A stretch of 64,000 nucleotides of DNA from Chaetoderma sp. LZ-2023a (lineage: Eukaryota; Mollusca; Caudofoveata; Chaetodermatida; Chaetodermatidae). A program made the translations under genes and the position numbers. Each line of letters begins with the position of its first letter. Position 1 is the first letter of the stretch. The notes under the pieces were generated by a model that saw only the letters and a program-made list of their open reading frames with translations, did no database searches and had not been told where the DNA came from. This document shows, piece after piece, positions 38,201-43,913 of the stretch. The stretch covers positions 182,505,445 through 182,569,444 of the forward strand of contig CM067369.1 in the NCBI GenBank assembly GCA_034401795.1. Direction: 5' to 3'.

Positions 38201-40427
38201 CAACATTAAGTTTTTGCATTTAGAAAAACCTCAGCTTATATTTCAGGACTGGTTAAGCCTATTGCAACTACACTTTGATACATGGTTACCTATAATGATT
38301 GGAAGCAGTGTAATGATGTTGGCCTAACAAGGTCCAAGGTCAATGTGACATTGATACAGAAGTCTGTTTTTTCAACATTAAGTTTTTGCATTTAGAAAAA
38401 CTCCGTTTATATTTCAGGACTGGTTAAGCCTATTGCAACTACACTTTGATACATGGTTACCTATAATGATTGGAAGCAGTGTAATGATGTTGGCCTAACA
38501 CGGTCCAAGGTCAATGTGACATTGATACAGAACTCTGTTATTTCAACATTAAGCTTTTGCATTTAGCAAAGCTTTTCAGCTTATAGTGCAGGATTGCTTA
38601 AGACTATTGCAAGTAAACTTGGATACATTGTTACCTATAATGTTAGGAAGCAGCATGATGATGTTGGTGTCAGAAGGTCAAAGGGCAAGGTCACTGTGAC
38701 CTTGATATAGAACTCTGCTATTTCAACATTAAGTTTTTGCGTTTAGCAAAACTTTTCCACTTATATTTCAGGATTGGTTAAGACTATTACAACTTGGAAA
38801 CATGGATACCTATAATGTTAGGAAGCAGCATGATAACATTGAGGGTCAAAGGTCAAGATAACTGGCAAACAGGGGACAGGCGAGACATTTAATTCCGCGG
38901 AATTCTTGTGGAAATGGAGGGATCCATTTAGAAATTTAAAAATTCCTCAATTGTATAAGCCCTTATGATTTTGTCTTTTAGAGACTAGCTTATTTTCCAA
39001 ACCCGCTGGATGTTACATATATGGCTAGGTACGTGGAGATGGTGATTATAACCGGTTACATTTTATATGAGATATGGGGGGGGGGAACTGTTTCGTCTAG
39101 AGAAAGACATATCAGTGAAAGGTTTTCATCAGCTTTCCTTGCTTGAAAATGCTTATTAGTCCCCTACTGGTAAAACCGTGGGTATTATAGGTTTGCATTC
39201 TGTCCGTGTCGGATAAATGGTTCGGTGGCCATCTTGTTGATAAAGAGCATTCTAGTTGAAATGCCTATGGTCCAGGTGAGCGATACAGGCCCCTTGGGCC
39301 TCTTGTTAATGGAGTTTTTGACTGTCAAGGGGCCTCTTGTTAATGGAGTTTTTGACTGTCAATCTTTAAAGATTTATATCAGCAGGTAGGGGACATGTAT
39401 TGCAAAGCAAAGCAATACTTACAGAATGCTGGTTTTATTATATGTTATTGGCTGGCACTCCATTGTCAGGAAAATTGCATTTTCCTTTGTAAATGTCCAT
39501 ATGCAGGCCATGAGAAGACGATTTTTGAAAATTTACCACTAATCATTGGTCATATTATGGGTAAATTGAAATAAATAGTCCCCTCCAAACCTGCAAATGG
39601 ACATTCCGCAAGAGTATATGGAGGTATCAATTTTTAGCTATGTCCTGCACATCGCTAGCTAAGCTCCACCCACACTTCGCCCGTGTTGGGATCGATTGAT
39701 CCCTGCCCTTCCTGACTACCATTTTCCAGAAAACTATACCGGTAAACTGTTGAATGTTTTGAAACTAATTTGAGTGGGTGCTGTTGTTGCCTATGGCAGC
39801 AACAGCGTACAGTCAAGTTATTTTCAAAATATTCAACAGCATGTTTAATAAGTAGTAAAGCCATACAATTCGTACAACAAGACTTAGTCCGTCATCAATT
39901 ACGCATTCGTGACAAACTTAGCGATGTCATTTATGATGTTATTGATTATGACATCAGCCTACATGTCACATAGTTGATTATGGCATCATATGATTGACTG
40001 AGAAACTGGAATCATCCATTGTGGAAGGTGATTTTGCCCACCTTGACCATTCAAGAGTTACATGTACTTGTACCATCTCGTTTATGAAGATAATCTCCAT
40101 GCCATTGTAACTGCTCTATTTCAGATTCAATTTGTCTGCACATTTTCACACACGGCCTATTCATTGACATTAGACTGTGATTTCCCGCACTGGGGCCAAT
40201 ACTTACTCACCGGATACATGGTGTTTATGATCGTACTGTTTGGAAATTTTTACTTCCACGCGTATCTAACCAAGAGCAGACAACTCGCCAGGACCCACCA
40301 TAAGAAAATTGACTCGTTCTCGTCACGCTCAATAGCAGTCGGTTCCGACGGAGATTTTGATAATGTTGATTACAATAACGGGTACCTCCGTACGAGATCT
40401 AGAGCTACAGCTACTTCTATCCAATGA
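4398..40427 (+). CDS. Elovl2/5: Very-long-chain fatty acid elongase, ELOVL2/5 type (whole spliced gene)
   Basis: Six coding exons join without a frame break (58+191+87+172+125+303 nt = 936 nt, 311 residues plus stop), the usual length for ELOVL proteins. ELOVL enzymes are multipass ER membrane condensing enzymes that join malonyl-CoA to a fatty acyl-CoA in chain elongation. Visible family hallmarks are DPRTRYWLL at 20-28, KYNFFC, IELNDTLLMILRKK at about 126-139, the histidine box HVFHH at 147-151 with Q142 five residues before its first His, NCLVHIVMYSYYGLS at 177-191, and TRFQLIQF at 207-214. LWWK, NIWWWV and SYFG favour the ELOVL2/5 (PUFA elongase) branch over ELOVL4. The C-terminus ends SIQ and shows no dilysine ER-retention motif. 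The usual 'IE.LDT' reads IELNDT, an oddity. Substrate preference is inferred, not shown. Confidence 0.92.
5201..7849. other. Intron 1 sequence without recognisable gene
   Basis: AT-rich intron. It holds scraps of the B/C hairpin arms at about 5725-5815, 6150-6215 and 7365-7400 (TTGAATATTTTGAA, AATTAGTTTCAAAATATT). No conserved reading frame was recognised. Confidence 0.5.
7850..8037. repeat. Family A palindromic MITE
   Basis: ATGTCCATTTGCAGACCAAG and its inverted partner flank the GACTGACTCGGTTATC centre; the right end reads TATAGGGTTAA. It lies in intron 1. Confidence 0.8.
8038..8624. other. Intron 1 sequence, no feature
   Basis: No repeat family or coding homology recognised. A C-rich stretch lies near 8278-8305. 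Confidence 0.4.
8625..8860. repeat. Family B hairpin MITE (diverged)
   Basis: The central hairpin runs from about 8630 to 8720. TTTTGAAACTAATTTTACTG is mirrored by CAGTAAAATTAGTTTCAAAA around the loop CTGCCATTGGCAGC. The flank GTGGGTGGAGCTTAGCTAG is the family B end sequence. Confidence 0.75.
8861..9034. repeat. Half copy of family A MITE
   Basis: Right arm only (GCCATTCCAGTAAAAAATTC, then CATGCAAATGGCCATTTCTC). Confidence 0.5.
9035..9426. repeat. Family B hairpin MITE, near full length
   Basis: The termini AATTCACCTTTCCAG and TGGAAAGGTCCATT are inverted. Between them lie TATGACGTCATAATGAA, a strong central hairpin (about 9205-9295) with loop CTGCCATAGGCAG, and the GTGGGTGGAGCTTAGCTAG block. 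The right end is only 82 bp before coding exon 2. Confidence 0.85.
9509..9699 (+). CDS. Elovl2/5: Elongase exon 2 (residues 20-83)
   Basis: Acceptor TTCTTTCTTCCAACAG ends at 9508; donor GTAAGA starts at 9700; phase 0 at the end. It encodes DPRTRYWLLL, a first hydrophobic segment (PVWVLTALYLLMVKVGPVIM), the charged loop RDRKPFNLR typical of the family, and a second hydrophobic segment ending LLSVYMFVE. These match the first two membrane spans of ELOVL enzymes. Confidence 0.95.
9706..10105. repeat. Family B hairpin MITE
   Basis: Contains GATGTCATAATCAAATACGT, the hairpin TTGAATATTTTAAAACTAAT mirrored at about 9940-9965 with a shortened loop, and the GTGTGGGTGGAGCTTA end block. The termini are eroded. 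Confidence 0.75.
10118..10437. repeat. Family B MITE, degraded
   Basis: GACATCATAGTCAAAATGTC, a half hairpin (AAATTAGTTTTAAAATATTC) and AGTGGGTGGAGCTTAGCTG are recognisable. The first hairpin arm is largely lost. Confidence 0.6.
10620..11287. repeat. Family A MITE copies, the last one interrupted
   Basis: One copy at about 10620-10740, one at about 11035-11205, and the left half of a third at about 11205-11287 (CTTCTGCAGTGGTCTTGAG, CATTTGCAGACCAAGAGAAG). The third stops abruptly where the tandem-unit element with TCTCACCTGG begins. A possible remainder of its right arm lies at about 19375-19430. Confidence 0.65.
11288..11556 (+). mobile_element. Tandem-unit element E, left part (split by DIRS)
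   Basis: Starts ATCTCACCTGGCCAGAATG and continues with units containing CTGCCATCTTACATTTTCC and a block on 'scoring' Leu-free noncoding text (TTAATCAATGG). Matching units resume after the DIRS element at 18684. The start resembles the AGCTCACCTGG terminus of element D, so E is probably a diverged relative. No coding capacity. Confidence 0.5.
11557..11842 (+). repeat. DIRS left inverted terminal repeat
   Basis: Begins GTTGTTATTACACCAC and includes CACTACTTGCTAAATC, CAGGCTACTGGTAGGGTACA, GGTGACACCTGTCACTAAGC and GCATGCGCGATGGAGCCC. All are found inverted in the right repeat. Confidence 0.85.
12037..14979 (+). repeat. Element D copy 1: four ~620-bp units in tandem
   Basis: Starts AGCTCACCTGGCTTATG and ends GAGGTGAGCGACACACGCCC then TTGGGCCTCTTGTT. 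Unit markers (CATCTTGGATCATTTTCCCGCC-like text) recur near 12610, 13234, 13841 and 14460, so the higher-order period is about 610-625 bp. Each unit is itself about four diverged monomers near 150-160 bp, marked by GTTTGTTCAA and GGCCATnTTGGAT. No coding frame is conserved between units. It splits the DIRS element, so it inserted later. Confidence 0.75.
14980..15536 (+). pseudogene. DIRS 5' coding remnant
   Basis: Resumption of DIRS sequence after element D. Short open frames exist but none gives a recognisable gag or reverse transcriptase segment. By position it should hold the end of gag and the start of the reverse transcriptase domain. Confidence 0.4.
15537..16010 (+). pseudogene. DIRS reverse transcriptase, degenerate
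   Basis: One frame reads FIFTRLVSAVAGVLRRHLIP and then VFIDDRLIKA. This fits the DIRS/Ty3-like reverse transcriptase pattern of a 'FTKLL..V...LR..G' helix followed by the catalytic (Y/F)xDD box, here FIDD. A further frame (about 15830-15975) gives PSETRVEAILLTVITL and FFFRILGLMISIENVIPRV, matching the thumb and LG(L/M) segment that follows. Frame changes and stops separate the pieces, so the enzyme is dead. Confidence 0.7.
16080..16740 (+). pseudogene. DIRS RNase H domain, degenerate
   Basis: GWDAVW, then HINLVEL (in a shifted frame), then a frame resembling SDNATVFSFI fit the DIRS RNase H order. The open frame at 16380-16733 contains VDLFATCLIAQISSFMSPF, the conserved block in which DIRS RNase H proteins read 'VDLFATxxN...FVSP.PD..AWAxDALS.W'. 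Here the downstream match is DSQVWAMIALSQFW. Stops and frameshifts are present. Confidence 0.7.
17290..17850 (+). pseudogene. DIRS tyrosine recombinase, degenerate
   Basis: Starts with KAVFLVAATSARRCSKIHAL (first catalytic Arg region). The middle is broken. HVKALRGMATSFALRRH at about 17717-17770 carries the H-x-x-R pair. After a frameshift, QVAGWKSESTFTSLYITD at about 17787-17840 carries the W and the nucleophilic Tyr. The order and spacing are those of DIRS/Ngaro recombinases, which cut and join the circular cDNA. Confidence 0.8.
18150..18283 (+). repeat. DIRS internal complementary region
   Basis: Left part TTTAGCAAGTAGTAATTGAA and GTGGTGTAATAACAAC is the reverse complement of the outer left end. 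Right part CAACAGACCACC and GGTTGGTCTGTAGTTTTATT is the reverse complement of the outer right end. The two meet at AACAACCCCCAACAG. In DIRS this region templates completion and circularisation of the cDNA. Confidence 0.85.
18353..18683 (-). repeat. DIRS right inverted terminal repeat
   Basis: Inverted match of 11557-11842 with a longer outer end: GGGCTCCATTGCGCATGCGC, CTTAGTGACAGGTGTCACC and ACCAGTAGCCTGGTTGAAGG. It contains a poly-G run (about 18652-18665) and ends GGTCTGTTG at 18683. Confidence 0.85.
18684..19375 (+). mobile_element. Tandem-unit element E, right part
   Basis: Repeated blocks of about 150-190 bp, each with AATTTTGATTGGTCAATTTG-like text, a short 'TGGATTT' block and 'CCATAAAACC'. 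The first block continues the unit broken at 11556. No reading frame. The terminal palindrome of the D relatives is not visible at this end. Confidence 0.5.
19517..19766. repeat. Family A palindromic MITE, near full length
   Basis: Left end TTTATCCCTTTAACACTCAT; right end GGGTTAAAGGGTTTAA. The core GACTGGCTCGTTAACCGAGC is a near-perfect palindrome. It lies 86 bp before exon 3. Confidence 0.85.
19853..19939 (+). CDS. Elovl2/5: Elongase exon 3 (residues 84-112)
   Basis: Acceptor CCTTTTCTATTAG ends at 19852; donor GTATGT at 19940; 87 nt, phase 0 both ends. It encodes the short lumenal loop segment with KYNFFC, the signature found here in ELOVL2/5 proteins, followed by TDPKEMR leading into the next span. 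Confidence 0.88.
19940..20714. other. Intron 3 sequence
   Basis: The open frame at 20066-20353 has no recognised homology. No other feature seen until the family A copy at 20715. Confidence 0.45.
20715..20845. repeat. Family A MITE core
   Basis: Palindrome centred on GACTGGCTCTGTTACCGAGC, with a shortened right arm ending GACATGGACATTAA. It ends about 70 bp before exon 4. Confidence 0.75.
20919..21090 (+). CDS. Elovl2/5: Elongase exon 4 with histidine box (residues 113-169)
   Basis: Acceptor GTTTCTGTTGCAG ends at 20918; donor GTAAGT at 21091; ends in phase 1. It encodes MARVLWWYFFSK, IELNDTLLMILRKK, QISFLHVFHHATMLNIWW and the FIPGGL segment. HVFHH (147-151) is the catalytic histidine box. 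D130, K138/K139 and Q142 are conserved family positions. The leucine normally before the Asp is replaced by Asn (IELNDT). Confidence 0.95.
21123..21379. repeat. Family C hairpin MITE, intact
   Basis: Ends TACATTCCAGCTCAGAAATA and TATTTCTGAGCTTTACTGTA are inverted. The central stem ATTGGATTGGAAGACATTG is mirrored by CAATGTCTTCCAATCCAAT around a TGCCTAATGCGGTAGGCA loop. It lies 33 bp after exon 4. Confidence 0.8.
22741..23340. repeat. Higher-order repeat inside the minisatellite (300 bp)
   Basis: Variant units (CGCTCCTCCC, TTTCGACATA, TTTCTACACA, AGCTCTTCCC) recur in the same order exactly 300 bp apart: 22741-23040 and 23041-23340, with a couple of substitutions. This shows a recent ten-unit block duplication. 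Confidence 0.85.
23461..24330. repeat. Second higher-order repeat marked by a shortened unit
   Basis: A truncated unit (CGCTTCTAGCATTTCTACAT) followed by a CACTTCCAGC variant recurs at 23461, 23782 and 24163, i.e. 321 and 381 bp apart. It shows unequal exchange in blocks. Confidence 0.75.
24770..24955. repeat. Family B MITE remnant adjoining the minisatellite
   Basis: CTAGCTAAGCTCCGCCCACC, GTGTTGGAATCAATTCAAAA, then GATTAGTTACAAAATATTCA, in the order of family B. It gives direct continuity between the MITE end and the array. Confidence 0.65.
24956..25344. other. Intron 4 spacer
   Basis: No repeat or coding feature recognised between the minisatellite border and the hAT-like element. Confidence 0.4.
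25440..27369. other. Interior of hAT-like element 1
   Basis: About 1.9 kb with only short frames on either strand. No domain recognised. Confidence 0.4.
27370..27600. repeat. ~95-bp tandem repeat inside hAT-like element 1
   Basis: ACCAGGTTCCGCTTGCTTTG followed by GATTTGGTyTGAAG and GATTrrTrACrTCAC recurs at about 27430-27470 and 27533-27575, giving two complete copies and one partial. Confidence 0.7.
28600..29260. repeat. Diverged B-type hairpin fragments
   Basis: AATTTGACTGAA and GAAATTAGTTT arms around 28640-28690, 28825-28925 and 29160-29220 resemble family B cores, without its GTGGGTGGAGC ends. Confidence 0.45.
29490..30030. repeat. Two family A MITEs inside hAT-like element 1
   Basis: About 29490-29720 (CCTTTTAACACTAAAGCTGG through GACTGGCTCAATAACTAAGC) and about 29885-30025. 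Both keep the palindromic core. They inserted into or were carried by the hAT element. Confidence 0.75.
30614..30985. repeat. Family B hairpin MITE, full length
   Basis: Ends AATGGACCTTTCAAG and CTGGAAAGGTCCATT. The internal order is GCCCCACCC, AGCTAAGCTCCATCCAC, GTTGGGATCGATC, then the central hairpin, then GACGTCAGATGATGGATGG. Confidence 0.85.
31250..31495. repeat. Family A MITE, diverged
   Basis: Ends TTGACCATTTAATGGTCAAG and CTTGACCGTTAAAGGGTTTA. The core has a small insertion between the two arms. Confidence 0.65.
31496..32054. other. Intron 4 spacer
   Basis: No gene. GATATC-containing motifs recur around 31720-31880 but I cannot assign them. Confidence 0.35.
32055..32150. repeat. 48-bp direct duplication
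   Basis: CAGCGCTCTTATGATAGATA and the following text occur twice, at 32055 and 32103, with one substitution. Confidence 0.85.
32163..32494. repeat. Family B hairpin MITE, 62 bp before exon 5
   Basis: Ends AATGGACCTTTCCAG and GGAAAGGTGAATT. TATGCCCCACCC, CTAAGCTCCACCCGCACC, the GACTGG/CCAGTC hairpin and TCATATGACGTCTGATTG follow the family order. Confidence 0.85.
32557..32681 (+). CDS. Elovl2/5: Elongase exon 5 (residues 170-211)
   Basis: Acceptor TTTTATTTTGACAG ends at 32556; donor GTGAGT at 32682. The split codon T+CT gives Ser170, then YFGSCLNCLVHIVMYSYYGLS, the family block with N177, H181 and MYSYY (184-188). PSLRGKLWWKRYITRFQL follows, ending in the TxxQ part of the TxxQxxQF motif completed by exon 6. 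Confidence 0.95.
32781..33156. repeat. Family B hairpin MITE, 99 bp after exon 5
   Basis: Same orientation as the copy before exon 5. Ends AATGGACTTTTCCGG and CTAGAAAGGTGAATT. The central hairpin runs about 32905-32990 with loop GTTGAAGGCAGCAAC. Confidence 0.85.
33157..33322. repeat. Family C fragment
   Basis: TTGGAAGACATTGCTGCC and ATCTTACAATCCAATTATGT arms, ending TTATGAGCTGTACTGT as in other C copies. Confidence 0.55.
33370..33700. repeat. Family A MITE and an adjoining half copy
   Basis: Copy at about 33370-33600 ending CCAATAAAGGGTTAA, then a second left end (AACCGTTTAATGCTTAAG) at 33606-33700. Confidence 0.7.
33750..35250. repeat. Array G1 of diverged ~155-185 bp monomers
   Basis: About nine monomers, each with TTTAGCTCAACTTAGCAGTT, CATACTGGACCCAAAC, TGACACATGC, CTTATAATGACAGGGCATCAC and a GTCAAAGGTCAAGGTCA-like block. 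A poly-A/poly-G run lies at about 33920-33953. No coding frame. Adjacent elements at 36928-38887 share the GGTCAAAGGTCA and 'TATATCTCA' blocks, so the two arrays are related. Confidence 0.75.
35251..35879. other. Intron 5 spacer with fading G1-type text
   Basis: One more weak G1 monomer at about 35645-35790; otherwise no feature. Confidence 0.4.
35880..36060. repeat. Family A MITE, diverged
   Basis: ACTTTACCACAGAAATGACT through CAGCATTCCAGTGGAAT, ending GGTAATTAAAGGCTTA. Confidence 0.55.
36088..36382. repeat. Family B MITE, opposite orientation
   Basis: Ends AATGGACCTTTCCAG and GGAAAGGTTCATT. TGATGTCATATGACATC comes first and GTGTGGGTGGAGCTTAGCTA last, so it is inverted relative to the copies around exon 5. 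The second hairpin arm is mostly deleted. Confidence 0.8.
36603..36886. repeat. Family B variant MITE
   Basis: Ends ATGAATCCAGTTTCTCAG and AACTGGATTCCTTCACTG-type text, a variant terminus also seen at 47050 and 48788. Only the second hairpin arm is intact. Confidence 0.65.
36928..38887. mobile_element. Element G2: tandem ~175-180 bp monomers with 11-bp inverted ends
   Basis: Ends TGTCTCGCCTG (36928-36938) and CAGGCGAGACA (38877-38887) are perfect inverted repeats. Inside, TATCTCAGCAATGC marks monomers at about 37011, 37191, 37371, 37543, 37723 and 37900 (172-180 bp apart). A second monomer type (TACATGGTTACCTATAATGA, TCACTGTGACCTTGATACAG) fills 37950-38880. No coding potential. No target duplication was evident. 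Confidence 0.7.
39190..39361 (+). repeat. Element D terminal fragment with small duplication
   Basis: TCGGATAAATGGTTCGGTGG leads to CCAGGTGAGCGATACAGGCC, the element D right end. GGGCCTCTTGTTAATGGAGT and following bases are then duplicated in tandem (about 34 bp). Confidence 0.65.
39470..39620. repeat. Family A MITE, partial
   Basis: ATGTCCATATGCAGGCCATG and CTGCAAATGGACATTCC arms; the centre is reduced. Confidence 0.6.
39627..40019. repeat. Family B hairpin MITE
   Basis: CTAGCTAAGCTCCACCCACA, GTTGGGATCGATTGATCC, then the central hairpin (about 39745-39840, loop GTTGCCTATGGCAGCAAC), then TTATGACATCAGCC. It ends about 105 bp before exon 6. Confidence 0.8.
40125..40427 (+). CDS. Elovl2/5: Elongase exon 6, C-terminus and stop (residues 212-311)
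   Basis: Acceptor CTCTATTTCAG ends at 40124. IQF completes the TxxQxxQF motif. HTAYSL, DCDFPHWGQY, GYMVFMIVLFGNFYFHAYL (last membrane span) and KSRQLARTHHKK follow, then a polar, probably cytosolic tail ending SIQ and TGA at 40425-40427. The tail lacks a terminal dilysine signal, unlike several vertebrate ELOVLs. Confidence 0.93.
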   Translation: MQFVCTFSHTAYSLTLDCDFPHWGQYLLTGYMVFMIVLFGNFYFHAYLTKSRQLARTHHKKIDSFSSRSIAVGSDGDFDNVDYNNGYLRTRSRATATSIQ

Positions 40428-40470
40428 AATGTCTCCATTGGTAGTTTATGTTTATCTATGTTTCATATAA

Positions 40471-40476
40471 AATAAA
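40471..40476 (+). promoter_or_regulatory. Polyadenylation signal of the elongase
   Basis: AATAAA 44 bp after the stop codon, in AT-rich sequence. A very short 3' UTR is implied if this is the signal used. The next AATAAA-like strings lie around 40684-40690. Confidence 0.6.
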
Positions 40477-40499
40477 TTATAATGTCATAGTATTTAATG

Positions 40500-40900
40500 C
40501 TGTTGATGTCTTGTCCAAGGGCAGTCACTCATTGCTACTGAAAGATGGTTTTGCGCGAAGAGGGATCAATATTTGTGAAAGCTTACTTTGCTATAACAAG
40601 CTTGGCTAGACTAGGTAAATTAGCCTATCAAAGCGCATGTCAAAAGAAACTATATTTCCTGGGAACAGAAACAACTAGGTGAAATAAAATAAAGACAATC
40701 AAAAACAACGCCAAAGCTGAAACATAAACAAAAGCAAAAATGAGACAATAATAGAGTTGCACTATAAGATTGTATCATTTTTGCTGCATCATTGTTTTGT
40801 GTTTTGTTTCAATTTGCAGGAAATGTGAAATTGTTTTTTCAGGAGCTGTACTATAGTGGTAACTTTACACAGATACGTCTTGTTTGTAATAAATGCTGGA
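40500..40900. other. Downstream flank of the elongase
   Basis: AT-rich; no gene or repeat copy recognised. Confidence 0.45.
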
Positions 40901-40904
40901 CATA

Positions 40905-41300
40905 GTCGATCTGGTCAAGCATGATTTATGCTGTGGTCTTGAGAAATGTCCCTTTGCAAGCTGAGTGGTTTTAGAAAAGTTTTGACTGAAATGACTGGCA
41001 CAATAACTGGGCTGGCCGCTCGATAACTGAGCTAGTCATTTCAGTCCTAAGTTTTCTAAAACATTCTTCTTGACTGCACATGAATATTTTAAGTTTGATA
41101 TTCTTGACTATTAACCCTTTGATGGCTAAATTGTGTCAGGAAAATAAAAATATTTGCTTATTAAATGTCTGTTTGCAGGCCAAGAGGGACGTTTTTTAAA
41201 ATTTACCACTGGAATGGCGCTTTGTTACCACACCATGGCTCTGTTACCGAGCCAGTAAATGCAGTGGTAAATTTTCAAAAATAATCTATGGCGTTTCAAT
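40905..41300. repeat. Two family A MITEs back to back
   Basis: About 40905-41115 and 41110-41300. Each has ATGTC(C/T)nTTTGCAnGC and inverted halves around GACTGGC.CAATAAC or GGCTCTGTTACCGAGCC centres. Confidence 0.7.
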
Positions 41301-42050
41301 CTCATTGCAGGGGTCACTTTTGTCTTCATCATGAAAAGTTTAATGGCTTGCGGTAGTATTTGATTTTGTCACTGATGTTGTTTGTAACTCAAAAAATCAT
41401 TCTGAGCTCCTCGGTCTAGTCCATAGCCATGTTCTATTTCATCTGAACTTTGATGTATCAGGTGTACATGTATGTATAATACCCAATGCACTTTATCGCC
41501 AGGTAATTCCATGTAAGAAATCAATATTCTGTCAGAGAGAGCGAGCTATAAATAAAGATAATTTAGAATATGATGGAAAGAGCTAAGCGCATTCAAATAT
41601 TTTTCCACATGCGTTCAAAATTCTAATTAAGCTGACTCGTGACATGTTTTTTTGTACTGGGAACATATTGCATCATTACTGAGCTATACTGTTTATGTAA
41701 ACATTATCATGCATACATTATTACATCATATCAACGTTTAATGATGGCATGACATAGTAATGTATATTACGACATGATACTGGAATTTCTGCGCTTGTAT
41801 CTAGTAAATCAAAGATAATACTCTATTATACACCATAGGTACATGTACAAGCCAGAGATTAAAGAAACTTGCGAGGATGTTCAGTATGCTAGCTCATAGT
41901 TGCACATTAATACTGCTTCCATTGTATCATCACTAGCTAACACACTGAGCAGAAATTGATCAAATTATGTAATTTGTGTCTCATCAGTATATTATATACT
42001 GTCATGCTGGTTAAAACTGTACACTAGGATTCAAATGTGGATTCTTTAGC
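41301..42050. other. Intergenic, no feature
   Basis: No coding or repeat assignment possible. Confidence 0.4.
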
Positions 42051-42210
42051 CCTTTTATGGTCAAACCTCGTTAGAAATGAGTTGCGAGAGCAGTCATTTC
42101 AGTCGCAAAATTTCATACAGTCTGCTTTTGACCTCTAAATTGATGGATGTCCGCTAAACAAAAATCTCAACTTCCTTGACAAATGGTGATCGTTAAAATG
42201 TTAAAGGATA
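42050..42210. repeat. Family A MITE, heavily diverged
   Basis: TTTTATGGTCAAACCT, GCAGTCATTTCAGTCGCAAA and TGATCGTTAAAATGTTAA follow the family order. Confidence 0.45.
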
Positions 42211-42359
42211 ACACAAACTGGATTTCGGTTTCGATAAAAACCATCAAAAAATAAACTTACATTTTTTTAAATTTTAAACCGATTTGACAAATTTTCACAA
42301 ACTCTATCGATATTAAAATCGAGTTTAAAATTGACTGTGACCTACTAAAAAATCACGAT

Positions 42360-42623
42360 GTGATGTCATCGCACAATTTTTTTAATCACATGGTTTCACC
42401 TTATGCCCACGTGTTTTGCGATCTGGAGAAAATGGTGTCTAATAAAGTAGCGAAGCGTAAAACAAGCTCTGCTTCAAGTTCCCTAGACATTCACGGACAT
42501 CTCATTATACTAAAATCACCTTCGAGGACATCTGTGCAAATGATATTGGACACGTTATCGTTAATCCTTACCAATTCAAGCCGTGTGCGACTGAAAGAGA
42601 CGAAGATGATAGCTGATATGTAA
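42360..42623 (+). CDS. Unrecognised possible exon or pseudogene fragment
   Basis: An 87-codon frame starting MMSSHNFFNHMVSPYAHVF has no homology I recognise. A different frame over 42505-42600 reads TKITFEDICANDIGHVIVNP then YQFKPCATERDEDD. The 'PYQF(E/K)P' pattern followed by acidic residues is reminiscent of an N-terminal motif in invertebrate P2X7-tail-like or transposon-associated proteins. That is recollection, not proof. This region is less AT-rich than its flanks, which is the main reason for listing it. Confidence 0.2.
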   Translation: MMSSHNFFNHMVSPYAHVFCDLEKMVSNKVAKRKTSSASSSLDIHGHLIILKSPSRTSVQMILDTLSLILTNSSRVRLKETKMIADM

Positions 42624-42949
42624 GAAGAATAACAACTATTTTAGCGCTCGCATGGAACATATTTTATTTATTATTGGTAAGTTATTCTTTGCGATCTATG
42701 GCAAATACTACATTTATGTATGATAATCCTGACTATTTAAATAAGAAAAATGCAATCCCCTAAGAAATAACTAATTTTGGCCCTGAAACATTCATCTTGA
42801 ATTTCCTGTTTGCTTATGTTCTAAACGACGCAGGTTTGTTAAAAAGACGGATCGTGTATTTTTGTGATGTTGATGCGGCTAGTGTTAGCGTGAGAAAACA
42901 CCAAATGGCCAAGCGCACTAAACTTCCAGCATTTCAAGACAGTGGTGTT
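42624..42949. other. Sequence between possible exon and element D copy 2
   Basis: The frame from 42797 (MNFLFAYVLNDAGLLKRR) runs into the repeat element and is not recognised. It may belong with the fragment upstream. Confidence 0.3.
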
Positions 42950-43913
42950 CAGGGTAAGAGCTCAACCAAGTTTGTTACGGGGAACTTGATTGGTCAAATG
43001 GTTTGGCGGCCATCTTGGTTGACATAGTTTTAGCGAAAATTACTTCTCCAGAACCGTTGAAGGGATCAGGCCAAAATTTGGCAGATATGTTTAGGGACTA
43101 AGGGCCAGTAAAGTTTGTTCAAGAGAAGTTGATCCGTCAAAAAACATGGTCGCCGTGGGCCAATCAAAATATAGCATGTTTGGCGGCCATATTGGATTTT
43201 TTATTTGATGGATTTTGAGTCTGAAATTGTTTTTATATAGGTTTTTGGGTAGTCTGATTTGAAATTAGCAATTTTCAAAACTGTCGGATAAATGATTTGG
43301 CGGCCATCTTGGATCATTTTCCCGCCAAAAGCTCCCATACTAAAGCAATGGGAAATTTAAAATGTCTTTTCGAGAACTACTGGGCCGATTTCAATTATAT
43401 TTGGCAGGAAGCATCCTTAAGACATAGATTCAGGTTTGTTCAAACGAACCTGATCGGCCAATTTGGTCGACGGCCATCTTGGATTTAGGCCGATTTTTAG
43501 AAATGTATAAAAATCTCCAAAACCATTTGAGGGATCGATTCAGAACTCAGGAAATATCATCTAGGGCAAGAGCTGCACCAAGTTTGTTTCAAGGGAACTT
43601 AATTGACCAAATGGTTAAGTGCCCATCTTGGATGACCTCGTTTTCGCAAAAACGACTTCCCCCAGAACCGCTGAAGCGATAGGCAGAAATTTGTGATATA
43701 TGATTAGGGACTAAGGGCCATTAATGTTTGTTCAAGAGAAGTTAATCATTCAAAAAAACATGGCCGTGGTGGGCCAATCAAAATATAGCGTGTTTGGCGA
43801 TCGCAGATGCGATCAGGCCAAGATTTGTGATATATGATTAAGGACTAAGGGGCATTAAAGTTTGTTCAAGAGAAGTTGATCCGTCAAAAAAACTGGCCGC
43901 TTTAAAATGTTCC
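42950..43913 (+). repeat. Element D copy 2, about 1.5 units
   Basis: GGTAAGAGCTCAACCAAG, then GGCCATCTTGG, GGGACTAAGGGCCAGTAAAG, ATGGATTTTGAGTCTG and CCCGCCAAAAGCTCCCATAC in the same order as in the copy at 12037. Both ends are truncated; an internal deletion lies near 43800. Confidence 0.75.
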
